Assembly: GCA_024636985.1 (NCBI GenBank)
Contig: JAGXFY010000048.1
Location: 1 to 6,469 of the forward strand
From: Petrocella sp024636985
GTDB lineage: Bacteria; Bacillota; Clostridia; Lachnospirales; Vallitaleaceae
DNA length: 6,469 nucleotides
Direction of reading: 5' to 3'
The position numbers and the translations under genes are program-made. This document shows, one piece after another, positions 1-4,975 of this stretch. Numbering within the stretch: the first letter of the stretch is position 1; the number at the start of each line of letters is the position of its first letter. The notes under the pieces are model-generated. The model had not been told where the DNA came from and did not search any database. It saw only the letters and a program-made list of their open reading frames with translations.

Positions 1-266
1 GTTTCATCGTCACCGGTTTCATCGTCGCCTGTTTCATCGTCGCCTGTTTCATCGTCACCGGTTTCATCGTCACCGGTTTCATCGTCACCGGTTTCATCGT
101 CGCCTGTTTCATCGTCGCCGGTTTCATCGTCACCGGTTTCATCGTCACCGGTTTCATCGTCGCCTGTTTCATCGTCGCCTGTTTCATCGTCGCCGGTTTC
201 ATCGTCGCCGGTTTCATCGTCACCGGTTTCATCGTCACCGGTTTCATCGTCACCGGTTTCATCGTC
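1..266 (-). repeat. 15-bp coding minisatellite (DDETG repeats)
   Basis: Seventeen complete 15-bp units (plus-strand phase GTTTCATCGTCNCCN, starting at 1, 16, 31 and so on to 241) and one partial unit at 256-266 lie head to tail with no indel. Units differ only at two positions, giving three types that encode Thr-Gly as ACC GGT, ACA GGC or ACC GGC, so every unit still codes for DDETG. The array is in frame with the secreted-protein gene and is cut by the window edge, so its true copy number is unknown. Confidence 0.98.
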
Positions 267-704
267 TATAGGCTCAACTACTTCGAATTCAAAATGACTT
301 AGACCATTTTGGGCTCCATTACCTGATACTACAAATTCCCATTGCCCATTTGCTAATATTGTATAGGAAACCTTAAAATTAATCTTATTATTACTGCTCT
401 CTATACTAATCTCTTCGTCAAGATTATTAATGATACCGGATTTTTCTTCGGTGCTAGCTTTAATTGTAACGTTTAGTTTACTTGCAACCCAAGTAGGTTT
501 TGGTGTCATAGTAAAAGTAGCATAATCACCAACCTTTTTCAGATCTCCGCTGATGTCATCAAACTTAAATATTGGATCATTCCATTCAGTTTTGTAAGTG
601 AGATTCAATTCTGCAGCACTACTAACAAATGAATATAGTCCACTACTTAGTGATAAAATAAGTGTTAAAACCAATGTTAAGATAACTTTAAATGTTTTTT
701 TCAT
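1..704 (-). CDS. secreted protein with DDETG pentapeptide repeats (5' part, runs off left edge)
   Basis: The frame is open from an ATG at 704 to the window edge (234 whole codons); the C-terminus is outside. The ribosome binding site AAGGAGG (minus strand, about 712-718) fixes this start. Residues 1-31 form a typical signal peptide: MKKTFK, a hydrophobic Leu/Val/Ile core, then a likely cleavage in SSAAE near residue 30. Residues 32 to about 143 form a hydrophilic domain rich in alternating beta-like segments, with Trp at about residues 42, 75 and 125. I do not recognise this domain. From residue 147 the protein becomes a perfect DDETG repeat that continues past the edge. Such acidic low-complexity stretches often act as stalks or linkers in surface proteins, which is inference here. 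Whether a cell-wall anchor or a further domain follows cannot be seen. Confidence 0.9.
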   Translation of the reverse strand, partial: MKKTFKVILTLVLTLILSLSSGLYSFVSSAAELNLTYKTEWNDPIFKFDDISGDLKKVGDYATFTMTPKPTWVASKLNVTIKASTEEKSGIINNLDEEISIESSNNKINFKVSYTILANGQWEFVVSGNGAQNGLSHFEFEVVEPIDDETGDDETGDDETGDDETGDDETGDDETGDDETGDDETGDDETGDDETGDDETGDDETGDDETGDDETGDDETGDDETGDDETGDDE

Positions 705-744
705 AATACATCCTCCTTAAAATAATAAATAGTTTGCTTACTTT

Positions 745-750
745 ATTATA
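745..750 (-). promoter_or_regulatory. possible -10 box of the secreted-protein gene
   Basis: A perfect TATAAT on the minus strand lies about 40 bp upstream of the ATG at 704. No convincing -35 hexamer is present 16-18 bp further upstream, where hairpin-forming sequence lies instead. The promoter therefore either depends on an activator or is not real. It is supported by position and the -10 match only. Confidence 0.4.
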
Positions 751-755
751 GAGGT

Positions 756-799
756 AGGCTCTCTGTTTTCAGCCTCGCTTTAGGAAAGCGTGGTTAACC
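756..799 (-). other. twin-hairpin / palindrome cluster upstream of the secreted-protein gene
   Basis: Read on the minus strand, the gap between the 75-residue gene and the secreted-protein gene contains the palindrome GGTTAACC (792-799). Next is a 6-bp hairpin CGCTTT/AAAGCG (776-790) with a 3-base loop, and then a 5-bp hairpin AGGCT/AGCCT (756-775) with a 10-base loop. No run of T follows, so it is not a standard terminator. It could be a protein-binding site, a processed 3' end of the upstream gene, or a structured leader. It does not match a riboswitch class that I can name. Confidence 0.4.
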
Positions 800-805
800 T
801 TTGTC

Positions 806-1033
806 TTAACAAGCACTGTTTTTTTGTTGTTCACTCCATTTTCTAATCGGTTGATCTTGAACCTTTGGTAGCGCATTATGAATGAGGTTCAACATTTCCA
901 GTTCGCTTCTAAAATGAATTTTTTCTCCTGTATCAATCCAATGAATCAAGCCTTGATAGTTAAAGTGATCTTGATGATAGACTGAAATCAGAAAGTTTGT
1001 ACTTTTTGTTAGTTGCTTTTCCAGTTTTTTCAT
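806..1033 (-). CDS. small uncharacterised protein, 75 residues
   Basis: The start is placed at the ATG at 1033 because TAGGAGG lies 7 bases before it. A longer version starting at 1081 would contain this ribosome binding site and is less likely. The product is soluble, with no signal peptide or membrane helix. Its middle part (FLISVYHQDHFNYQGLIHW, then DTGEKIHFRSELEMLNLI) follows a pattern I associate with small clostridial proteins of unknown function: a beta strand, Gln/Trp or Tyr-Gln-Gly, Trp-x-Asp-x-Gly, then FRSxLEMxxLI. No catalytic residues are evident. The tail (PIRKWSEQQKNSAC) is polar. The gene lies 101 bp upstream of the secreted-protein gene in the same direction. It has its own TATAAT and a cluster of repeated boxes upstream, so it may be regulated separately. 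Confidence 0.8.
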   Translation of the reverse strand: MKKLEKQLTKSTNFLISVYHQDHFNYQGLIHWIDTGEKIHFRSELEMLNLIHNALPKVQDQPIRKWSEQQKNSAC

Positions 1034-1087
1034 TTTCTTGCCTCCTATATAAGTTATACCTATTGGAAATATCAACTTCATAGGACT

Positions 1088-1093
1088 ATTATA
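1088..1093 (-). promoter_or_regulatory. -10 box (TATAAT) of the 75-residue gene
   Basis: A perfect TATAAT on the minus strand lies about 55 bp upstream of the ATG at 1033. The expected -35 region (around 1111-1116) reads CGCCTT, a poor match, and is covered by the 11-bp-spaced boxes described separately. This is a pattern typical of activator-dependent promoters. Confidence 0.5.
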
Positions 1094-1100
1094 CTAAATC

Positions 1101-1144
1101 GCTGTGACATAAGGCGCACACCCTTGTGACATCCTTGTGACACC
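1101..1144 (-). promoter_or_regulatory. 11-bp-phased direct repeats TGTCACA (candidate response-regulator boxes)
   Basis: On the minus strand, TGTCACA occurs at 1136-1142, 1125-1131 and 1103-1109. A degenerate copy, TGTGCGC, sits in the remaining slot at 1114-1120. The boxes are 7 bp long with 4-bp spacers, so they all lie on one face of the helix. They occupy the -35 region and upstream of the TATAAT at 1088-1093. This geometry is that of direct-repeat sites bound by OmpR/PhoB-family regulators. An alternative is that the boxes are remnants of a dispersed intergenic repeat. Confidence 0.5.
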
Positions 1145-1179
1145 AATTATTTATCCAAATACTTCTTAATTTTAAATGT

Positions 1180-1219
1180 AAAAAAGATCCATTAGCCATA
1201 TTAATGACTAACGGATCTT
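1180..1219 (-). terminator. Rho-independent terminator of the regulator-membrane protein-ybjQ operon
   Basis: On the minus strand AAGATCC (1213-1219) pairs with GGATCTT (1184-1190), and inner TTAG pairs with CTAA. One mismatched pair separates the two stems and the loop is 12 bases. The stem runs into TTTTTT at 1185-1180. It lies about 48 bp after the stop codon at 1267. Confidence 0.85.
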
Positions 1220-1266
1220 AATAATATTCTCTCAACTTTTGTTTCTTCTAGGTGGGACGGAAGCTG

Positions 1267-1578
1267 CTAAATGAATTTAACTGCTGTACCATATACAATG
1301 ACTTCTGCAGCCCCTTGCATAATGGCACTGGAAGCGTAACGAACATTAACAACTGCATCTGCGCCCATGCCCTCTGCTTCCTCTACCATTCTTTTGGTGC
1401 CAAGCGCTCTTGCGTCATTCATCATCTCATTGTAACTGGTTAATTCTCCACCTACCATGGTTTTAAGTCCGGCCATGATGTCTTTTCCCATATGTTTAGA
1501 TTGGATCGTACTACCTTTAACAATCCCCAACATTTCAAATTCTTTCCCTGTGATATAATCAGTATTTACTAAGATCAT
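1267..1578 (-). CDS. YbjQ/DUF74 (UPF0145) family protein
   Basis: This 103-residue protein matches the YbjQ/DUF74 family over its full length. Hallmarks are the start MILVNTDYITGKEFEMLG, then GIVKGSTIQSKHMGKDI, the central LKTMVGGELTSYNEMMNDAR, and the C-terminal GADAVVNVRYASSAIMQGAAEV with a final YGTAVKF. Family members are small soluble oligomers sometimes labelled putative heavy-metal-binding, but no function is established. The start is set at the ATG at 1578 because AAGGAGG lies 6 bases upstream. An in-frame TTG at 1596 lies before that site and is rejected. The gene overlaps the end of the upstream membrane-protein gene by 20 bp, and its ribosome binding site lies inside that gene, so translational coupling is likely. 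A terminator follows. Confidence 0.93.
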   Translation of the reverse strand: MILVNTDYITGKEFEMLGIVKGSTIQSKHMGKDIMAGLKTMVGGELTSYNEMMNDARALGTKRMVEEAEGMGADAVVNVRYASSAIMQGAAEVIVYGTAVKFI

Positions 1579-1792
1579 CGTCATCCTCCTTATCAATCTC
1601 TTTTAATCTAATGTTAAGTGTATAAATAAGCGCCCCAATTATAATCACAATCATGACTGCGATTAATCCTAAAACCACTTTAATGATATTAGGTGTATCT
1701 ACCATCATACCTGTCAGCATCATAATCAAATAACCAAGCAAGTATAATGTGAGTAACCCTACCACAATAATGGGGGCTATTTTTTTGTTCAT
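1559..1792 (-). CDS. small two-helix membrane protein with acidic C-terminal tail
   Basis: This is a 77-residue protein. After MNKKIAP come two hydrophobic helices, at about residues 8-30 (Ile/Val/Leu-rich, including a GYLIMML stretch) and about 37-60 (VVLGLIAVMIVIIIGALIY). The polar tail RLKEIDKEDDDDLSKY carries four consecutive Asp. The start is supported by AAGGAGG (about 1800-1806) 7 bases upstream. The gene sits 43 bp after the regulator's stop and overlaps ybjQ by 20 bp, which makes a middle position in one operon likely. I do not recognise a named family. The pairing of a small membrane protein with a YbjQ protein suggests that the two products may work together at the membrane, but this is inference from gene order. 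Confidence 0.85.
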   Translation of the reverse strand: MNKKIAPIIVVGLLTLYLLGYLIMMLTGMMVDTPNIIKVVLGLIAVMIVIIIGALIYTLNIRLKEIDKEDDDDLSKY

Positions 1793-1827
1793 TCCATTCC
1801 CTCCTTAAAATGTATTAAACGAGCCTG

Positions 1828-1845
1828 AAGAACCGTCACTGCTGG
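1828..1845. repeat. dispersed AAGAACCGTC element (copy 1)
   Basis: Plus-strand AAGAACCGTCACTGCTGG resembles the copies near 3345, 4771 and 6197. It overlaps the 3' end of the regulator gene: the minus-strand TGA stop at 1838-1836 is made from the element's GTGACGG. It diverges from the other copies after AACCGTC. Confidence 0.45.
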
Positions 1846-3158
1846 TCTAAAACTTTATAACCTGTAGCCGGTCCATTACCAACTTTTATAATCCGACCTG
1901 TTTTTCTCAATTTATTAATGAGCTCAATCGTTTGAGATTTTTCTAGGTCTATGTGACTTTGAATATCTACGCGTTTAATCATTGGATGCTCTTTTATAAG
2001 GTTATAAATCACCTGTTCTTTGCCTTCCCAAATAGGTTCTTCTTCACCTATCGTCGTAGAATGACTCTTTAATGCATGCCCTAAAAAAGGTAACACTATG
2101 GTAACTGAATGTTCACTTGTTATAAACTGTGGCTTCACATATTGGTCTGCATATTGTTCTCTAATACGACGGATGCCTGTTGCAAGTTTTTCAATAATCT
2201 TCAATCTCAAGAAAATATCTGCAATCTTTACATTCCTTGCCTTTGAAATTCTTCCATCAATAAATTCTTCTTTCAACAAACCAAGTGGCAAACCACCAGG
2301 TGATACAATCTCTATTCTGTCTGAATAAATCTCGATTCTACTATCCACAATAACTGAATAGTCTCGATGAACAAGCATATTGGCAACTGCTTCTCTGTAG
2401 GCAACTATCGGAACATCTTCAACTGTTTTTCTATACGGCGACTCAATAATCTCACCTGTATTTATATGCTTCTTATAAAATGCCATACATGCATCAAACT
2501 GTTGAAGTATAGAGTATGCATCCAGTGTTTCCCTATCCTTTATTCTGCTTACGGTTGTATCTACAAAAGCAATCAGCTGAACAACAGAGCTCTTTTGAGG
2601 ATTCTCATCCGATAGCAGAGCGGCTGCATTATTGTATTGGTTATTTTCAATTAATCCTAATGTCTTTAGAAGGTCATCGGATAAATCAGAAATCTGAAGA
2701 TGTTTTTTCATCAATTGTTTTAGATAGTTAAAGGTTAATCCCTGTTCTCTTGAGATCAAATCTTCGTACCCTAAATTCCTACCCTCTAGAATCAAATTTT
2801 GATTGATGATGGCATCTACCTGCACTGTAGAAGTATCTCTTCGCATGTATGCTTTATTTTGATAGGTATAAGGTGTATGATCACCTTTATAAACTTTTAC
2901 AACGAGAAGCTTCTTTTTTTCAACCGTAACTATTTCAAATTCATAGTAAGGCTTTGGAAGAATTGAATCGTTTATTGCGTTTTCGATATTTAGTTTTAGT
3001 TCATCTATTTTGTCGACACCAACCATTGTGCCATCATTCTTTATTCCCAGTATAACATAACCATCATGAAAATTAGCATAAGCACTTACTGTTTTTAATA
3101 TTGTTCTGGAATACTCTTGTTTATATTCAACTGTCTTTTTTTCACCCTCAAAGAACAT
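1836..3158 (-). CDS. AlbA_2 / HATPase_c_4-type transcriptional regulator
   Basis: This is a 440-residue protein. Its N-terminus is an AlbA_2 (Schlafen-like, formerly AAA_4) domain at about residues 1-115: VEYKQEYSRTILKTVSAYAN, then GYVILGIKNDGTMVGV, and YMRRDTST near 104-111. The middle (about 250-355) resembles the ATPase-fold HATPase_c_4 region, with YREAVANMLVHRDYS at 254-268 and IEIYSDRIEIVSPGGLP at 275-291. Residues about 378-435 look like a winged helix. Proteins with this layout are annotated as putative transcriptional regulators or ATP-dependent DNA-binding proteins, with ligands generally unknown. The start is the ATG at 3158, preceded 8 bases upstream by GGAGG. An in-frame ATG at 3173 lies before that site. 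A perfect palindrome between the -10 box and the ribosome binding site suggests autorepression. The stop codon lies within an AAGAACCGTC-type repeat, so the last residues may differ from those of relatives. Confidence 0.92.
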   Translation of the reverse strand: MFFEGEKKTVEYKQEYSRTILKTVSAYANFHDGYVILGIKNDGTMVGVDKIDELKLNIENAINDSILPKPYYEFEIVTVEKKKLLVVKVYKGDHTPYTYQNKAYMRRDTSTVQVDAIINQNLILEGRNLGYEDLISREQGLTFNYLKQLMKKHLQISDLSDDLLKTLGLIENNQYNNAAALLSDENPQKSSVVQLIAFVDTTVSRIKDRETLDAYSILQQFDACMAFYKKHINTGEIIESPYRKTVEDVPIVAYREAVANMLVHRDYSVIVDSRIEIYSDRIEIVSPGGLPLGLLKEEFIDGRISKARNVKIADIFLRLKIIEKLATGIRRIREQYADQYVKPQFITSEHSVTIVLPFLGHALKSHSTTIGEEEPIWEGKEQVIYNLIKEHPMIKRVDIQSHIDLEKSQTIELINKLRKTGRIIKVGNGPATGYKVLDQQ

Positions 3159-3174
3159 ATAATCGACCTCCATT

Positions 3175-3197
3175 TCGGACGATATGTTATCGTCCGA
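3175..3197. promoter_or_regulatory. palindromic operator O1 before the regulator gene
   Basis: This is a perfect 10-bp inverted repeat: TCGGACGATA at 3175-3184, a 3-base spacer TGT, and TATCGTCCGA at 3188-3197. It lies between the -10 box and the ribosome binding site of the AlbA_2 regulator and would cover the expected transcription start. A protein bound here would block transcription. The nearest candidate is the regulator itself. Confidence 0.75.
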
Positions 3198-3202
3198 TTA
3201 TA
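3197..3202 (-). promoter_or_regulatory. -10 box of the regulator operon
   Basis: TATAAT on the minus strand abuts operator O1 and overlaps it by one base. It lies about 39 bp from the ATG at 3158. The sequence 16-17 bp upstream (ACCCAA/AACCCA) is a poor -35. A better-looking TTGCCA is 22 bp away, which is too far for a standard promoter. Confidence 0.5.
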
Positions 3203-3267
3203 GAATACCATATACATCTTGGGTTGGCAAGTCCAATGATTATAAATAGCTGTAATAATAACAAAAT

Positions 3268-3326
3268 TAAAATCACCGGAAGATATCGGACGATTTATTA
3301 TCGTCCGATATCTTCCGGTGATTTTA
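3268..3326. repeat. 27-bp perfect inverted repeat containing operator-like core O2; possible bidirectional terminator
   Basis: Arms 3268-3294 and 3300-3326 are perfectly complementary around the 5-base loop TTATT. The inner 9-10 bp (ATCGGACGAT / ATCGTCCGAT) repeat the core of operator O1, with centres about 111 bp apart. The outer part (CACCGGAAGATATC) is not in O1. On the minus strand the hairpin follows the permease stop codon by about 47 bp and ends in ATTTTAATTTTG, so it could also terminate the permease transcript. It may be a second operator, a terminator, or a small mobile palindrome. Confidence 0.85.
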
Positions 3327-3327
3327 G

Positions 3328-3365
3328 AACCACAATCGAACCACAAGAACCGTCCCTTTGATTGG
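3328..3365. repeat. GAACCACAA direct repeat plus dispersed AAGAACCGTCCC element (copy 2)
   Basis: GAACCACAA occurs twice (3328-3336 and 3338-3346). The second copy runs into AAGAACCGTCCCTTTGATTG (from 3345). The 16 bases at 3339-3354 (AACCACAAGAACCGTC) are exactly complementary to 6179-6194, the left half of the element after aroF. The element lies just after the permease stop. Confidence 0.6.
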
Positions 3366-3372
3366 CCAGAAT

Positions 3373-4689
3373 CTAATTCATCTCTGATGCATCATTCTCA
3401 CTATTTCTTAGATAAAATTTTTCCATAGCAAATACAATGATGATCGATACTAAACTAACAATAACAATAAAGGGATCATACATGAGTTTATATACGATAA
3501 ATGCGATTAAAATAATAGCGTCTAAGACAATGGCGCTATAGACAATCAAAGGTTTAAACGAAACTTGATCTTTTAGCCTTTGAATCAAGCCTACATGAAT
3601 AATAATATCCATAAGAATATATACAATGGCTCCTAAGGAAGCAATTCGACTCAAATCAAAAAATAATGTTAAAAATAAAGATATACCCGAGATATAAATC
3701 AGTGTGTTTTTTTGTGTCCGCTGATTTTTTCGCAAACTATAAAACGGAATCATATCCATATCGACGAGCATGGCAGACATCCTTGAAACGGCGAATACAC
3801 TTCCGATAATTCCAGAAACGGTTGCGACAATAGCAATTATTACTGTAAAAATGACACCTATTTGTCCAAGGGCCGGTTCTGCGGCTTCTGCTAGTGCATA
3901 ATCTTTGGCTTTAATCAGTTGGTCTATTGTCAAACTATTGGTTACCGCTAAAATAACAAGTGCATATAATAGGGTGCATATCATAATAGAAATCATAATC
4001 GATCGTCCGACGTTTTTATGCGGATGTTTAATTTCAGCACCACTATTTGTAATTGTTGTAAATCCTTTATAGGCTAAAATACATAGAGATATTGATGCTA
4101 CAAAACCTAGGAGACTAGCTGGGTTGGCGCTACTCGCTTGAGGCAAAAGTTTGTCAAATTCGAAGGTGCTAGCCATTAGAGCAATCACACTAAAGATTAC
4201 AATCCCTAAGATTTTAATGGCTGATGTTAAAGAAGCAACTTTTTGAATACTTTTGTTGCTGACATTATTAATTACGAATGCAAAAATAACTAAAAATACG
4301 CCTAAGAAAACGATACTTTCTTGAGGTAAAAAATCATTAAATAATCTATGAATATAGCTACCAAATGTCCTGGCAACTAAACTTTCATTAATAACCATAC
4401 TTAGAACCATAAGAAGTGCAGCGCTTGCAGTTATTGTGGATTTTCCGTAAGCTTTCTTTAAATACATAGCAATACCGCCTGCAGATGGAAAAGCATTTGA
4501 AAGGCACACATAGCTATATGCGCTAAAACCGGAAACCGTCGCACCGAGCATAAAGGCAATAATGACATATTGCCCTGATAATTGAGTGACTTGTCCTACA
4601 AGTGCAAAAATACCTGCTCCAATCATGACTCCAGTACCTAATGCAACTGAACCCACTAATGTGATACTATTTTTTTTATATGAACTCAT
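3373..4689 (-). CDS. APC-family amino-acid permease
   Basis: This is a 438-residue integral membrane protein with about 12 predicted hydrophobic helices. The first helix carries the APC-superfamily signature GSVALGTGVMIGAGIFALVGQ broken over residues 13-33; its glycine-rich unwound stretch (GTGVMIGAG) is the usual substrate-binding feature. Other family-like stretches are FPSAGGIAMYLKKAYG in the second to third helix region, CILAYKGFTTITNSGAEIKHPHKNVGRSI near the middle (APC consensus G-F-x-x-x-x-x-x-x-E-x-xxP-x-K-x-x-xRxI), and AVSRMSAMLVDMDMIPF. The start is fixed by TTAGGAGG 7 bases upstream. Transport substrate cannot be read from the sequence. Location divergent from an aromatic-amino-acid-controlled aroF makes an aromatic substrate a guess only. 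Promoter and terminator candidates are listed separately. Confidence 0.93.
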   Translation of the reverse strand: MSSYKKNSITLVGSVALGTGVMIGAGIFALVGQVTQLSGQYVIIAFMLGATVSGFSAYSYVCLSNAFPSAGGIAMYLKKAYGKSTITASAALLMVLSMVINESLVARTFGSYIHRLFNDFLPQESIVFLGVFLVIFAFVINNVSNKSIQKVASLTSAIKILGIVIFSVIALMASTFEFDKLLPQASSANPASLLGFVASISLCILAYKGFTTITNSGAEIKHPHKNVGRSIMISIMICTLLYALVILAVTNSLTIDQLIKAKDYALAEAAEPALGQIGVIFTVIIAIVATVSGIIGSVFAVSRMSAMLVDMDMIPFYSLRKNQRTQKNTLIYISGISLFLTLFFDLSRIASLGAIVYILMDIIIHVGLIQRLKDQVSFKPLIVYSAIVLDAIILIAFIVYKLMYDPFIVIVSLVSIIIVFAMEKFYLRNSENDASEMN

Positions 4690-4731
4690 AATAAAACCTC
4701 CTAAACATTAATTACAGGTTATGTTATTATA

Positions 4732-4759
4732 ATTTTATCAGAAGTTAGAAGATAGTCAA
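4732..4759 (-). promoter_or_regulatory. promoter of the permease gene
   Basis: On the minus strand TTGACT (4754-4759) is followed, after a 16-bp spacer, by TAAAAT (4732-4737). Both hexamers are 5/6 to consensus. A further TATAAT follows directly downstream. The start codon at 4689 is about 43 bp away. Confidence 0.65.
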
Positions 4760-4770
4760 ATGTGAAGCAG

Positions 4771-4790
4771 AAAAACCGTCCCTAGTTGCT
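4771..4790. repeat. dispersed AACCGTCCC element (copy 3)
   Basis: AAAAACCGTCCCTAGTTGCT shares AACCGTCCC and the trailing GTTGC with the other copies, with a short deletion (CTAGTTGC in place of CTTTGGTTGC). It lies between the permease promoter and the aroF-leader promoter. Confidence 0.5.
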
Positions 4791-4796
4791 TTGCTC

Positions 4797-4825
4797 TTGA
4801 CAAAAATAGTAATCTGCTTTAAGCT
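4797..4825 (+). promoter_or_regulatory. promoter candidate for the aroF leader transcript
   Basis: A perfect -35 TTGACA at 4797-4802 is followed after 17 bp by TAAGCT (4820-4825), which is only 3/6 to TATAAT. Transcription would start near 4832, about 30 bases before the leader-peptide ATG. A TATAGT/TAATAT run at 4832-4840 is an alternative -10 but has no good -35. Confidence 0.45.
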
Positions 4826-4861
4826 TACACATAATATAGTGAAAAGTAAAGAGGTTATAAG

Positions 4862-4975
4862 ATGATTAAGTTCAATAAAATGACAACAGAATTATATACT
4901 AATTTTGTTTGGCGCTTCTGGCAAGAAAGCGTCCGTTTTTATTGTCCAAAATCAACTTATATTCTCACTGGTTAA
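4862..4975 (+). CDS. aromatic-amino-acid-rich leader peptide of aroF (37 residues)
   Basis: A short frame starts at the ATG at 4862, preceded by AAAGAGG with 7-base spacing, and ends at TAA 4973-4975. Nine of its 37 codons are aromatic: Phe 4, 15, 19, 26; Tyr 12, 27, 33; Trp 17, 20. The densest cluster is FVWRFW at residues 15-20, with FY at 26-27. It has no resemblance to a functional protein and lies directly before a strong terminator and aroF. It therefore fits a ribosome-stalling leader peptide that senses charged aromatic tRNAs. Its codons overlap RNA segments able to form competing hairpins (see attenuator). No homologue search was possible, so the claim rests on composition, ribosome binding site and position. 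Confidence 0.8.
   Translation: MIKFNKMTTELYTNFVWRFWQESVRFYCPKSTYILTG

Noticed and set aside
1..266. CRISPR array
   Set aside because: The 15-bp units are directly adjacent with no unique spacers, and they are in frame with a signal-peptide-bearing gene; this is a coding minisatellite.
705..805. c-di-GMP or preQ1 riboswitch before the secreted-protein gene
   Set aside because: Partial resemblances only (CCTCTATAA, GG-AACC). The conserved GEMM core with its tetraloop receptor and the preQ1 pseudoknot cannot be drawn.
1034..1081. Sixteen-residue N-terminal extension of the small protein at 806-1033
   Set aside because: The TAGGAGG ribosome binding site lies within this extension and correctly spaced for the ATG at 1033.
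1579..1596. TTG start six codons upstream for the YbjQ protein
   Set aside because: The AAGGAGG lies between the TTG and the ATG at 1578, and family members begin at the MILV sequence.
3095..3361. Frames of 83 and 86 codons on both strands across the regulator promoter
   Set aside because: They overlap the regulator's start region, have no ribosome binding sites, and their matching peptides (ITGRYRTI, RPISSGDF) arise simply from translating the inverted repeat.
4002..4010. Third operator half site ATCGTCCGA inside the permease gene
   Set aside because: Only one arm is present and it is within coding sequence; a single 9-base match can occur by chance, so it is not listed as a site.
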